This document shows positions 34,258 to 43,323 of a stretch of DNA of 64,000 nt, in pieces. Every line of letters starts with the position of its first letter. The first letter of the stretch is position 1. Under the pieces are notes generated by a model. It worked only from the letters and a program-made list of their open reading frames with translations, was not told the origin of the DNA and did no database searches. Location of the stretch: positions 4,797,501 through 4,861,500 of the forward strand of contig NZ_AP024488.1 of NCBI RefSeq assembly GCF_021654575.1, in the 5' to 3' direction. The position numbers and the translations under genes were made by a program. This DNA is from Desulfoluna limicola. Its GTDB lineage: Bacteria > Desulfobacterota > Desulfobacteria > Desulfobacterales > Desulfolunaceae.

Positions 34258-34285
34258 TATCCAAAAATACCTCTTCTTGGCAATT

Positions 34286-36232
34286 TTAGACCTTGAAACG
34301 ACCCACCAGAGACGCCATTTCATCGGATAGATGAGACAGACTTTCTGAGTCTTTCTGAACCCTGGCGCTGTTTTCGGTGAGAAAGTGAGCTTTCTGATTC
34401 ACTTCCTCAATGTCGAGGGCGATGCTGTGCGTTTCGTCGCTGCTCTGGCTGATGGTCCGGGAGACATCCTCAATACCCGTGGACGTCTGGGCCACGTTGT
34501 CTGCAATCTCTCGGGTGGTGACCGACTGCTCCTCCACAGAGGCGGCAATACCGGAGACAATGTCGTTCACATTGGAGATGATGGTGTCGATCTCCGCAAT
34601 ATCGGTGCTGGCAGTGTCTGTGGAGGTCTGGATGCCACGGATGCGCTCGGTAATTTCCCCGGTGGCCTCGGCCGTTTGCCGTGCCAGTTCCTTGATCTCT
34701 CCAGCCACCACGGCAAACCCCTTTCCGGCCTCACCGGCCCGGGCCGCTTCGATGGTGGCGTTCAAGGCAAGAAGGTTCGTCTGATCAGAGATCTCGGATA
34801 TGGTCTCGGTGACCACCCCGATGCCTCGCGCCGCTGCGGCAAGCTCCTCCACTCGTTTTGCCACACCGCTTGCCTTGGATGCCGCGTGGGTGGAGATCTC
34901 ACGAGCTCGTCCGGAGTTGTCAGCAATCTCGGATATGGTGGCGGTCATCTCTTCGGCTGCTGAGGCAATCATGCCCGTTCCTGCCGAAGACTGGCTCATG
35001 GCAGCGGAGACACCGCTCATGTGGGTGTTGAGCTCTGCGGTGGAGGAAGAGACCGAGACAGCCTTTTCACTCATCTCCCCGGAAGCCTTATTCATCTTCA
35101 GGGTAATGCCGGAAAGATCGGTGGTGGAGGCGTCAAGAATTTCGGTTTTTTCGGCGATCTCTTTGATGAGCTCCTGGAGCTTGCCCACAAAGGTGTTGAA
35201 CCACTCAGCCAGCTCTCCGATTTCATCCTGTGATTGAATGCGAAGGCGCATGGTGAGGTCCCCCTCCCCTTCCGAGATGTCCTTCATGCGGCCTGCAATA
35301 TTGTTGATGCGCTTGACCACCATGGTCTGAGTGAGGGTGCGCACCACCAGCCAGATAATAAACATGGTAAGGCCGGCTATGAGAATCAGCCGATTGCGAA
35401 GGGTCACGGCTGCGGAGAACACTTCAGAGGAGGGGGCACTGATGACGGTGATCCAGCCCAGCTCCTTCTCCTGCTTGTAAACGGAGATCTTCTGGTCTCC
35501 CTTGAAGTCATAGACCATCAGGCCGTTTTTCTGTTTTAAAATCTCCTTGCTGAAATCGAACATGTTGCCGTTAAGTTGCAGGATTTTGGTCTTGTCAGGG
35601 TAGGCAATGACCGACCCTTCATTTTCCATGACAAAGGCATAACCCGTGGCACCCACCTTGATCGGATCGATGAAGAGGTCTGTCACGGCGCTCATCTTGA
35701 CCACGAGGCTCAAGATACAGACCAGGGACTCCTCATGGAAAATGGGGATGGACTCCACATAGATGGGCGCGCCTGTCACCTTGCTCAGGATGACCTTTGA
35801 CGTAACGGGCGAGCCCTTTAACGCTTTCTTGAAGTAGGGGCGGTCAGCAATGTTCACCACCCCTTCGACCCCGTCCACAGCCGACGCCATGATGTTGCCG
35901 TCAGGTAAGGTGACAAGGATGTTCTCAATACTGGGAAAGGTTGAGAGGATTCGGTCAAATGTGTCATGAACGGCTTGATACTGGAAGCGGTCTCCATTAT
36001 CGGCAAACTGTCCGTACAAGGGGTCTTTGGCCAAGTATTGCAGAAGGTCACGGTTGTCCCGGATAAATTTTGACAGAACCTCCGACGTCGAGTCCGTAAG
36101 GGTGTTGAGTTGGCTGTAAGCGCTCTCTTGAAGTGCGCTTTTGGAGCTGACATACCCCAGTGTGGTTAAGGCAAGCAGGCCGGCCAGAATGATCCCAAGG
36201 ACCGGAAAAAGGAATTTCACTTTTAATTTCAT
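34286..36232 (-). CDS. methyl-accepting chemotaxis protein with dCache sensor domain
   Basis: This 648-residue chemoreceptor has an N-terminal membrane segment (VKFLFPVLGIILAGLLALTT) and a periplasmic dCache_1-type sensor (about residues 35-270, with VESIPIFHEESLVCILSLVV and GATGYAFVMENEGSVIAYPD). A second membrane segment (RLILIAGLTMFIIWLVVRTL) and a HAMP domain (RINNIAGRMKDISEGEGDLT) follow. The signalling domain has the conserved hairpin DQTNLLALNATIEAARAGEA and GKGFAVVAGEIKELA. There is no C-terminal CheR-binding pentapeptide. It detects a small ligand outside and controls CheA. No che genes are nearby. The next gene upstream is 391 bp away. Confidence 0.95.
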   Translation of the reverse strand: MKLKVKFLFPVLGIILAGLLALTTLGYVSSKSALQESAYSQLNTLTDSTSEVLSKFIRDNRDLLQYLAKDPLYGQFADNGDRFQYQAVHDTFDRILSTFPSIENILVTLPDGNIMASAVDGVEGVVNIADRPYFKKALKGSPVTSKVILSKVTGAPIYVESIPIFHEESLVCILSLVVKMSAVTDLFIDPIKVGATGYAFVMENEGSVIAYPDKTKILQLNGNMFDFSKEILKQKNGLMVYDFKGDQKISVYKQEKELGWITVISAPSSEVFSAAVTLRNRLILIAGLTMFIIWLVVRTLTQTMVVKRINNIAGRMKDISEGEGDLTMRLRIQSQDEIGELAEWFNTFVGKLQELIKEIAEKTEILDASTTDLSGITLKMNKASGEMSEKAVSVSSSTAELNTHMSGVSAAMSQSSAGTGMIASAAEEMTATISEIADNSGRAREISTHAASKASGVAKRVEELAAAARGIGVVTETISEISDQTNLLALNATIEAARAGEAGKGFAVVAGEIKELARQTAEATGEITERIRGIQTSTDTASTDIAEIDTIISNVNDIVSGIAASVEEQSVTTREIADNVAQTSTGIEDVSRTISQSSDETHSIALDIEEVNQKAHFLTENSARVQKDSESLSHLSDEMASLVGRFKV

Positions 36233-36623
36233 CTCTTTGTCTCCCGACTAACATGATCAAAGTGCAGGTGAAGTGGCTTTGCGGCACGCCACCATTTTTT
36301 ACACACGGTAAGAATGCATAATATATGTTAAACGGCATGAAACCCTGTTTACTTAAGCAGTAATTTAATGGTTTACATAAAATTGTTTTAATAGAAATAA
36401 GAGGTGTTGATTATTCTTTTTTAATACAGGGTTTTGTGTTGTTGGAGGGGTGGGTTTGTGGGTGTGCTGCAAGTAGAATTGTGGGGGAATTTATTATTGA
36501 CAATCACAAGGCCAGAAAAGGGACGCCCGGTGGGGCGATTTTTCTTTATGGCAAAGAGTAGCAAGAGGGCCTCTGTTTTTGGGTGGGCAACGCTCAAGGC
36601 AAGGGGGCTTGAATCCTTGACCA
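36233..36623. other. gene-free spacer, G/T-rich part
   Basis: This 391-bp gap between two minus-strand genes has no gene, repeat element or clear terminator. Around 36420-36500 the plus strand is rich in G and T. The presumed promoter of the chemoreceptor lies at its left end, but I cannot identify the boxes. Confidence 0.5.
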
Positions 36624-37490
36624 TTATCTGGATGTGTTGGTCAGGGTGACGCCGGTGATGACAAACAGAGCCCCTGCACAGGTGGAGAGACCCACGTGTT
36701 CCCCAAGGGTCAGCCACGCGAGCAGGATGGCGGAGACAGGAACGATGTTGATAAAGATGCCGGCCCGTGTGGGACCGAGGGCCAGGATGCCTTCGTAGTA
36801 CCAGAAGAACCCCAGGACCGTTCCGAAAAACCCCATGTAAAACAGGCTGACCAGGTGCAAGGGGGTAAAGGTTGTCTCAAAGAGACCGTGGCCCACAGCA
36901 AATGGGAAGAGAAAAAGGGCCCCGATGATGGAGGAGTAGCAGACCGACGCCGAAGGAGACATGTGCCGCATCACCCCTTTTCCGATCAGGGAGTAACAGA
37001 TCCAGCTTGCCACACAGACGAAAATGGAGAGCTCTCCGGGTCCGAGATTCAGATCCATCAATTGGGTCACATGGCCGTTCGTGATCACCACCATGGCGCC
37101 TGTAACCGAGAGGAGAACCCCGCACAGGGCTTTCTTGGAGAGCCTCTCCTTGAACAGCAGGGCGGCAAACAAGGTGATGAAGACCGGGTTGTTGGCGATG
37201 ATCAGGGAGGCCCGGGCCGCCGGGATATGGGCGAGCCCCTTGAAGAAGAAGATATTGTAGAAAAAGACCCCCGTGAGGCCCAGCAAAGTGACCGGCAGGA
37301 ACTGAGACCTTGGAATGGCCGGGAGTTTTCCCTCTTTACGGATGGTGAGGAGCACCAGAAACAGGGAGGCGATGAAAAATCTCAGAAAAGCGGCGACATA
37401 AGGGGAGACCCCCTCGGCGAGAATTCGGCCGGTGATGAAGGTGCCGCCCCAGATGATCATGGTGGCGATGAGCTTGAGGTATATAGCCAT
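36624..37490 (-). CDS. EamA/DMT-family transporter
   Basis: This 288-residue inner-membrane protein has ten predicted membrane helices arranged as two five-helix EamA repeats. The first begins AIYLKLIATMIIWGGTFITG and the second about residue 150 (GELSIFVCVASWICYSLIG). Family-typical glycine- and proline-containing ends of helices such as GFFGTVLGFFWYYEGILALG and AGIFINIVPVSAILLAWLTL are visible. DMT transporters export amino acids, nucleotides or other small metabolites; the substrate cannot be predicted. It is monocistronic, with a repeat element immediately upstream. Confidence 0.9.
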   Translation of the reverse strand: MAIYLKLIATMIIWGGTFITGRILAEGVSPYVAAFLRFFIASLFLVLLTIRKEGKLPAIPRSQFLPVTLLGLTGVFFYNIFFFKGLAHIPAARASLIIANNPVFITLFAALLFKERLSKKALCGVLLSVTGAMVVITNGHVTQLMDLNLGPGELSIFVCVASWICYSLIGKGVMRHMSPSASVCYSSIIGALFLFPFAVGHGLFETTFTPLHLVSLFYMGFFGTVLGFFWYYEGILALGPTRAGIFINIVPVSAILLAWLTLGEHVGLSTCAGALFVITGVTLTNTSR

Positions 37491-37582
37491 GGGGTGCCTG
37501 TGTGAAGTGAAGAGTCATGTCTGCTGAGGGCAGGCAGCGCAACGTCACACATACACCAACCGCAACAGGGTCGCCATAAAAA

Positions 37583-37744
37583 ACGAGGTGTGCTACCTCG
37601 AAAGCTGGTTGCGAATGCGCTTCGCCCCTCGTTCCTCGGAGCAAATCACATTCGTCGTTGATTCCATGTTGAACTGGAATCATGTGTAAAACCCTGTTTG
37701 TCAAACTGTTCAAACGTGTGGCCCCCGGCAGGGCCGCCGGAGGC
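37583..37744. repeat. composite intergenic repeat element (A2 without terminus + A1)
   Basis: The A2 arm has the hairpin CGAGGTGTGCTACCTCG and the GCGAATGCG...CACATTCG pair, but its outer GCCTCCGGCGG is missing. The reversed A1 arm (37688-37744) is complete and ends GGGCCGCCGGAGGC. The element stops three bases before the terminator of the cytochrome gene. Confidence 0.6.
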
Positions 37745-37746
37745 AT

Positions 37747-37785
37747 ATAAAAAAAGGCGCTTTCCTTCATAAGGAAAGCGCCTTT
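37747..37785 (-). terminator. rho-independent terminator of the cytochrome c3 gene
   Basis: AAAGGCGCTTTCCTT and AAGGAAAGCGCCTTT form a perfect 15-bp stem with a CAT loop, followed on the minus strand by a T-run. It is about 30 bp downstream of the stop. Confidence 0.93.
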
Positions 37786-37815
37786 CATACGATCGTCTCT
37801 TTTCAGAAGATCAGC

Positions 37816-38298
37816 TTACTTGATCTTGCCACCGGGGTGGCACTTGTTGCAGCTGGTGGGAGCGGGTCCCTTCTTCTCGGCGGGGTTCTTCTTTTTGAAA
37901 TCTTTGTTGAAGTCCTTGTGGCAACTGATGCAGTTGTCATGGAGGGCTTCGGCGTGGTACTGGCGCTTTTCGGCGCCTTTGAGCTTCTTTTCACCCTTTT
38001 TGACCTTGGGGGCCTTGCCGGGGATTTTGTGGCACTCGATGCAGCGCTGAACGTCGTCGCCCATTGTCAGTTCCAGGGCTTTGCCATCGGCATCGTGGTG
38101 GCACTCGCCGCAGCTGATGTTGTAGTCTTCAGCGTGCTTTTTGTGAGTAAACGGTGCCGGGTTGTACGTGTGTTCGGTGTACTCTTTGGTCTTCATGTCG
38201 AATGTATCTTCAACGGTGGTTCCGGCCCAGAGAAGACTAACTGCTGCAAGAGAAACAACCAAAGCAGCCAGCAGAGTTGTAATTCGGGTCTTATTCAT
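37816..38298 (-). CDS. periplasmic tetraheme cytochrome c3
   Basis: Class III cytochromes c carry electrons between periplasmic hydrogenases or formate dehydrogenases and membrane complexes in sulfate reducers. The 160-residue precursor has a signal peptide (NKTRITTLLAALVVSLAAVS) and four CxxCH heme sites: CGECH (63-67), CIECH (86-90), CISCH (123-127) and CNKCH (150-154). The distal-ligand histidine pattern THKKH and HHDADG near the first site is typical. A lysine-rich insert (about residues 91-115 and 128-145) gives high positive charge, as in type I c3. ATG 38298 is preceded by AAAGGA; the longer frame adds seven residues. Confidence 0.93.
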   Translation of the reverse strand: MNKTRITTLLAALVVSLAAVSLLWAGTTVEDTFDMKTKEYTEHTYNPAPFTHKKHAEDYNISCGECHHDADGKALELTMGDDVQRCIECHKIPGKAPKVKKGEKKLKGAEKRQYHAEALHDNCISCHKDFNKDFKKKNPAEKKGPAPTSCNKCHPGGKIK

Positions 38299-38521
38299 TT
38301 TTTTCCTTTCCTCGCCCAATCGATGACGGAGCCATTGCGGGCCAACCTCTGTTTGGCTGGCTTCGGAACGGCCGTCCCGGTTTCAATAGTGATTCCCCTA
38401 AAATCACCACACATGGAAATGTAAACGGGGCTGATCTTATCAAGGGGAACATTTAATGTCAATTGCTACTCACGGGATTTAAATGCTGTAAACCCCATGT
38501 TTACATTATGTTTATGGGCTG

Positions 38522-39259
38522 TTAACAGGTGAGGCTTTTCTTGGGGTCCGGTATAGGGACCGGTGAGGGAACAGGAATGTCTCGGGGATCTGTGGTACCG
38601 GACCCAAAGAAACGGTCGGCTTGGTACATCATGGTGTTGAGGCGCTCATCGAGACGTTGTCGGGCTTCTTCACACTCCTGCCTGGAGGCGTCTTTCGACA
38701 CATGGATGGGCTCTGCGTACATAAGGGCAATACGGGAGAAGGGCTTTGGGATGATGGTACGGTCCCAGCTTCTTAGGGTCCAGTAGTTGTCACAACTCCA
38801 CATGCCGGCCTGGATGGGCTTTCCGGATTTCTGTGCCAGGGAGACGATGCCGATTTTGGAGATATAGGCAGGTCCTGTGGGGGCGTCGCAGGCCAGGGCA
38901 GCAGGGTGTCCTTTCTGAACGTAGGGAACCATCTCAAGGAGGGCCTCGCGTCCCCTCTTTTTCGACGAACCTCGAACGGATATCCATCCGAAGGCTGTCA
39001 CATACCGGGAGGCCAACTCTCCATCCCGGCTCATGCTGGCCATGACCACCACCTCTTTGAAGCGGTAGTACCAGATGTAGGGAATCAGGCGTTGATGCCA
39101 CGTGACGTACAGGACGTTGCCGTCGGTTCGACCTCGTTTGTGGGCGGCTCCCGAATCCTTTCCGAAGACCTCAAATCGGCAGGTGGCGAAAATCAGGGAA
39201 AAAACAATACGTGAAATGATGCCAACCAGGAGGGACAGGGAGGTGCTGAGCTGTTTCAA
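38522..39259 (-). CDS. lysophospholipid acyltransferase family protein (DUF374)
   Basis: This 245-residue protein begins with a membrane segment (LSLLVGIISRIVFSLIFATC). It has the acyltransferase histidine in YVTWHQRLIPYIW, followed by MASMSRDGELASRYVTAFGW, IPVRGSS-like ISVRGSSKKRGREALLEMV and CDAPTGPAYISKIGIVSLAQ. These are signatures of the DUF374 branch of the LPLAT superfamily, often annotated as a lipid A or lipoprotein-related acyltransferase. The proline-rich C-terminal tail (VPSPVPIPDPKKSLTC) is unusual. The actual acyl acceptor is unknown. The gene stands alone with the cytochrome gene 223 bp downstream. Confidence 0.85.
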   Translation of the reverse strand: MKQLSTSLSLLVGIISRIVFSLIFATCRFEVFGKDSGAAHKRGRTDGNVLYVTWHQRLIPYIWYYRFKEVVVMASMSRDGELASRYVTAFGWISVRGSSKKRGREALLEMVPYVQKGHPAALACDAPTGPAYISKIGIVSLAQKSGKPIQAGMWSCDNYWTLRSWDRTIIPKPFSRIALMYAEPIHVSKDASRQECEEARQRLDERLNTMMYQADRFFGSGTTDPRDIPVPSPVPIPDPKKSLTC

Positions 39260-39801
39260 AGATAGTCTCCGTATTCAAATCTTCGGGATGGGGCTGTCTC
39301 TTGATACGGTCATCGTCATTGAAGGCCCCATGGAGTTTTAAGGGTGATCCGGCGAACGGCGAAAGCAGGAGGCTGTCGATCGGTTACGCCGGTCGTTATA
39401 GTAACGCTGCGGCAAGGATTGATCAATTGAAAAGGGGCTTTTTGTCTTTGGTTTTGACAACATGATGGTCCCCAGCCCCGCCATCACGGTGGTGTGCAAA
39501 CAGGTCCTGACGTGAGGGCGCCACATAAAATCCGTTGCAGTTTTCTTCATATATGCTATTGCATCGGGTGTCGTCGCGGGAGCCATTATCTTTTGTATAT
39601 ACAGGGTAAATCGGCTGGTTACGTCACCTGGCGAAGAACATCACGGTGCGTGTGGCAGGGCTCGCCCCCTCTTTGGGGTCTCAATGTCTCTTTTCGCACC
39701 GCAGTAAGCATGCCCCTTCCTGTGGGTGTCCTTTCTATCAGGTGGTTGCGCGGCAATGCGTGGCCGTTCCGTTGCCACACAACCCTTTTGAGGAGTCGCC
39801 G

Positions 39802-40215
39802 GTGAAGGTCAGAGAGCTTGCCCGTCAGATTGTTGAGTTTTACGAGAAGATCTCCTCCTGGGAAAACTCAGTGGTCAAGGGGAGCGGCCTCACCCCTTCT
39901 CAGATGCACACCATCGAGATCGTTGGGCATGAGGGGCGCCTGCGCATGAGGGAGCTGGCCGAGAAAAAGGGGGTCACCACAGGCACGGTGACGGTGACGG
40001 TGGATCGCCTGGAAAGAGAAGGGTACCTCCGGCGGGAAGCCAATGAGAAGGATCGCCGATCCTATGTGATTGTCCTGACGGACAAAGGGGAGGCGTTGTT
40101 CCGGCGCCACCACGAGTTTCATGTGGGCCTCACCGAAGAGATGGCAGCAATCCTGTCCGAAGAAGAGATGGCTCTTTTTTCCGGGATATTATCAAAGGTC
40201 AACGGAGTATTTTAA
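39802..40215 (+). CDS. MarR-family transcriptional regulator
   Basis: This 137-residue protein has the MarR winged helix-turn-helix. LTPSQMHTIEIVGHEGRLRM is followed by the recognition region RELAEKKGVTTGTVTVTVDR, the wing LEREGYLRREANEKDRRSYV and LTDKGEALF. I chose the GTG at 39802, with AGGAGT six bases upstream; the longer ATG frame extends through low-similarity sequence. It is separated from the next gene by two bases, so it probably controls or is co-expressed with the iron-sulfur scaffold protein. The gap 39260-39801 has no gene I can support. Confidence 0.88.
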   Translation: MKVRELARQIVEFYEKISSWENSVVKGSGLTPSQMHTIEIVGHEGRLRMRELAEKKGVTTGTVTVTVDRLEREGYLRREANEKDRRSYVIVLTDKGEALFRRHHEFHVGLTEEMAAILSEEEMALFSGILSKVNGVF

Positions 40216-40217
40216 GC

Positions 40218-40640
40218 ATGGATCATCACGAGCAGAATTTTCTGGAACACCATTCCGATGAATTTATTGAAATGGCCTACAGCTATGAGAGGCTGGAACG
40301 GGTGGAAAACCCGGATGGATACGGCAAGCGCGTGGGGGACTGCGGAGACACAGTAGAGATCTTTCTGACCATCGACGGAGAGATCCTCAAGCACGTCTCA
40401 ATTCAAATTGACGGTTGCCTTAACACCGTCGCATGCGCCAACACCGTGGCCACCATGACCGAAGGAAAAACCGTGGAAGAGGCCTGGGAAGTGACCCCTG
40501 AGAAGGTGGCTGCCTACCTCAAAACCCTGGAAGAGGATCATTTCCACTGCGCGGAGCTGTCTGTCGGGGCCTTTTTTCTGGCTCTGAACGATCACCGGCA
40601 AAAAACCCGCAACGGCTGGAAAAAGACCTACAGCCGATGA
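40218..40640 (+). CDS. NifU/IscU-like iron-sulfur cluster assembly scaffold
   Basis: The 140-residue protein is a NifU_N-type scaffold. Three ligand cysteines match IscU spacing: C42 in VGDCGDTVEIFL, C67 in IDGCLNTVACANT and C111 in HFHCAEL. A fourth, C73, is extra. It carries no ferredoxin or NifU C-terminal domain and there is no cysteine desulfurase nearby. The N-terminus HHEQNFLEHHSDEFIEMAYS is longer than in IscU. Its tight coupling to a MarR regulator suggests specialised, inducible use rather than the general Isc pathway. Confidence 0.85.
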   Translation: MDHHEQNFLEHHSDEFIEMAYSYERLERVENPDGYGKRVGDCGDTVEIFLTIDGEILKHVSIQIDGCLNTVACANTVATMTEGKTVEEAWEVTPEKVAAYLKTLEEDHFHCAELSVGAFFLALNDHRQKTRNGWKKTYSR

Positions 40641-40723
40641 TCCCCAGGGTGTTGTGAGGCGTGGGCATAAAGGGTGGGGTTGCAACCGCCGTGGTGAGAA
40701 TCAGTCGGGACGTTTTCTCATCG

Positions 40724-40834
40724 CAACGATTCAGCTCAAATTTGCCCCCGACGGGCCCCGGTGTGTTGGCTGAGCACCCTGTATAAGAATCCCATGTGTC
40801 CCCTACACCCCGTCGGAGGCACCCTGAATAGTTA
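40724..40834. repeat. degenerate composite intergenic repeat element, 111 bp
   Basis: Outer boxes CAACGATTCAG (40724-40734) and CTGAATAGTTA (40824-40834) are inverted copies with two differences. The inner termini are GCCCCCGACGGGCC and CCCCGTCGGAGGC. It shows that the outer box is conserved even when the inner GCCTCCGGCGG has diverged. The next gene begins 54 bp later. Confidence 0.6.
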
Positions 40835-40888
40835 CTTCCAATCTATGCTGCAGACAAGAGAGCAACCAATGGGTGCGGCGAGGCCATC

Positions 40889-41338
40889 ATGACAAACACC
40901 ACAGACAAGCGCATCTTTTTTCTCATCAACCGAAGCCGTCATGTGCTGTTGAAGTGGGCCGATGCATTATTGATGGAGAAGCTCTCCGTTACCTCTGCCC
41001 AGCTGGTGGCCCTTTTTCTTCTTCAGAAAGAGGACGGCTGTCTTCTCAAGGAGCTGAGCAGGGGGCTTGGGCTGAACAATTCAGCCATCACCGGCCTCGT
41101 GACCCGCATGGAAAAGGCGGGGCTCATCGAAAAGCGAAGTTGTGATCAGGACGGCCGAGCCTCACGGGTGTACGTTACCCCCAAGGGGGCCGACACCGCA
41201 TCGGCGGCCCTGCCCATCATCGATCACTTCAACACACTGGCTGCCGAGGGATTTACCGAAGACGAGATGGAAACCGTCTACCGGTTTCTGGGCTCCATCA
41301 TCGATAAGGTCTCCCACGCCGACTCCCATCGCCCTTAA
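40889..41338 (+). CDS. MarR-family transcriptional regulator
   Basis: The 149-residue protein has a MarR fold: LSVTSAQLVALFLLQKEDGC, the recognition helix region LKELSRGLGLNNSAITGLVT, then RMEKAGLIEKRSCDQDGRAS and VYVTPKGAD. There is a single cysteine in the wing (RSCDQDG), which could serve redox sensing, but that is conjecture. It is 248 bp upstream of the YeiH-type transporter, with an inverted repeat between them, and is probably its regulator. Confidence 0.88.
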   Translation: MTNTTDKRIFFLINRSRHVLLKWADALLMEKLSVTSAQLVALFLLQKEDGCLLKELSRGLGLNNSAITGLVTRMEKAGLIEKRSCDQDGRASRVYVTPKGADTASAALPIIDHFNTLAAEGFTEDEMETVYRFLGSIIDKVSHADSHRP

Positions 41339-41414
41339 CAGGCTCCGTGCGTCCATCGCCCCACCCTGTGCTCAGTCCCCACCCTTTGATGCTGTCCGAA
41401 ATAACATGTTGATT

Positions 41415-41430
41415 TACCTATGATAAGGTA
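41415..41430 (+). promoter_or_regulatory. candidate MarR operator upstream of the YeiH-type gene
   Basis: TACCT and AGGTA are inverted with a 6-bp spacer within an AT-rich stretch. The location, between the marR-like gene and the transporter start, and the partial symmetry fit a MarR-type site. The arms are short and could be chance. Confidence 0.35.
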
Positions 41431-41586
41431 GTAATTATAGTGGTGTACGTGTGTCATCAATCCAAACATATGACACACACAGTAGTACCTGTTTTTCGAA
41501 GGGCCGAATCGTTACTCGGAAGCCATAATCCAACCATGTGGGGGCTCACGGTTCGTATGGGGCCACCGAAAGGAAAGGGAGCAGGT

Positions 41587-43323
41587 ATGGGAAACGAACA
41601 GGATATTGTTGAGGACAAGGGGGTTAGTAAATTTTCGGATCTGTGGACAAAGGAAGATTACTGGGCCATTTGGCTGGGGTTCTTCGTGCTGATTTTGGGA
41701 ATGATTATTTTCTTTCCCAAGGCCACGGATGAGGTAAAGCTAAACATAGCAAACGCCAACGCCACCCTTGAGCTTGAGTCGGATCGGGCACCGTTTAAAA
41801 CCATGGCCTGGTACAAGGCGGTGGATGCCAAAAAAAAACTGAAGGCCACCTCCTCCCCCGAGGGCAAATGGATTAAAAAGGTGACCTCTACACCCAAGGG
41901 GTGGAAGATGAACCCGGTGGATGCCTTTCTGATGTCCGATGCCACCGCCAAAGCCAATGCGGAAAAAGCCAAGGAGAAATACAGCAAGGCTGCAGCCTCA
42001 GAAAAAGTGGCCATGGCAAATGCTGCGGCAACTGAGAGTGCGGCTTCCTTTGCCGGGTTTTCCGATGCATCGAAAAACGCTGAGGCCGTAAAGGCCATCG
42101 ATGCCTGGCGGGCCGCAAAGGCCAAGGCCTCCAAAGCCAAAGGCAAGATCAAGTCCACCGGGTACAATCAGCTTCCATGGCTGATCCTGTTTATGCTGCT
42201 GCTCATCGTCTTTTTTGGGGTTGGGTACACGGTGATGGGAGGCAGTATCGTAAAATTCGCCGCGGGGTTTGTGGTGGTCTTTCTCGTGGCGACCCTGGCC
42301 TATGTGGCTGCCGGCAATGGCACCATGAAGCAGTATGGCATCGGTTACGCTGCCTGGGCCATCATTTTCGGTCTCATCATCAGCAACACCATCGGCACCC
42401 CTGAGTGGGTGAAACCCGCCGTTCAGACGGAATACTACATCAAGACCGGCCTCGTGCTCCTCGGTGCCGAAATTCTCTTCGGCAAGATTCTCTCCATCGG
42501 TATCCCGGGGATCTTCGTGGCCTGGGTGGTGACGCCCATTGTGCTTGTCACCACCTACATTTTTGGCCAGAAAGTCCTTAAGATGCCCTCCAAAACCCTC
42601 AACATGACCATCTCTGCTGACATGAGCGTCTGCGGGGTTTCTGCCGCCATCGCTACGGCGGCGGCCTGTAAAGCCAAGAAAGAGGAACTCACCCTGGCCG
42701 TGGGGCTCTCCCTGGTTTTCACCTCTGTCATGATGGTGGTGATGCCCATTGTCATCAAAGCCGCTGGCATACCCCATGTTCTGGGCGGTGCCTGGATGGG
42801 TGGAACCATCGACGCCACCGGTGCCGTGGCTGCTGCCGGTGCGTTTCTCTCCGAGCGGGCCCTTTATGTTGCGGCCACCATCAAGATGATTCAAAATGTA
42901 CTTATCGGCGTCATCGCCTTTTGTGTGGCCCTCTACTGGGTGACCAAGGTGGAGGCTGCCGAAGGAAATCACGTGGGCCTCATCGAGATCTGGCACCGGT
43001 TTCCCAAGTTCGTCATCGGCTTTATCATCGCCTCCGTCGTTTTTTCCGCCATCTACCAGGCGGTGGGAAAGGACATGGCCTATGTGATCATAGACCACGG
43101 GGCCCTTCGCGGGCTCTCGAGGATCCTGCGCGGTTGGTTTTTCTGTCTGGCCTTCACCAGTATAGGCCTGGCCACCAATTTCCGCGAGCTGAAAGAGTAC
43201 TTCAAAGGCGGAAAACCCCTCATTCTCTACATCTGTGGTCAAAGTCTCAACCTGGTTCTCACGTTGACCATGGCCTACATCATGTTCTATCTGGTCTTTC
43301 CGGATATTACGGCCAAGATTTAA
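41587..43323 (+). CDS. YeiH/UPF0324-family putative sulfate exporter with N-terminal extension
   Basis: This 578-residue membrane protein is much longer than typical YeiH (about 340). An N-terminal helix (YWAIWLGFFVLILGMIIFFP, residues 25-44) is followed by about 150 soluble residues rich in Ala and Lys (KANAEKAKEKYSKAAASEKV). From residue 195 comes the YeiH core of about ten membrane segments, including AAWAIIFGLIISNTIGTPEW, FGKILSIGIPGIFVAWVVTP, VCGVSAAIATAAACKAK and AGGAWMGGTIDATGAVAAAG-like GGAWMGGTIDATGAVAAAG. The TAA stop is the start of an outer repeat box. Family members are linked to sulfonate or sulfate transport; in a sulfate reducer this may export sulfur species. Function is not proven. 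Confidence 0.85.
   Translation: MGNEQDIVEDKGVSKFSDLWTKEDYWAIWLGFFVLILGMIIFFPKATDEVKLNIANANATLELESDRAPFKTMAWYKAVDAKKKLKATSSPEGKWIKKVTSTPKGWKMNPVDAFLMSDATAKANAEKAKEKYSKAAASEKVAMANAAATESAASFAGFSDASKNAEAVKAIDAWRAAKAKASKAKGKIKSTGYNQLPWLILFMLLLIVFFGVGYTVMGGSIVKFAAGFVVVFLVATLAYVAAGNGTMKQYGIGYAAWAIIFGLIISNTIGTPEWVKPAVQTEYYIKTGLVLLGAEILFGKILSIGIPGIFVAWVVTPIVLVTTYIFGQKVLKMPSKTLNMTISADMSVCGVSAAIATAAACKAKKEELTLAVGLSLVFTSVMMVVMPIVIKAAGIPHVLGGAWMGGTIDATGAVAAAGAFLSERALYVAATIKMIQNVLIGVIAFCVALYWVTKVEAAEGNHVGLIEIWHRFPKFVIGFIIASVVFSAIYQAVGKDMAYVIIDHGALRGLSRILRGWFFCLAFTSIGLATNFRELKEYFKGGKPLILYICGQSLNLVLTLTMAYIMFYLVFPDITAKI

Noticed and set aside
39338..39586. 82-residue minus-strand reading frame upstream of the first MarR gene
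   Set aside because: No ribosome binding site, no recognisable sequence, and atypical residue composition.
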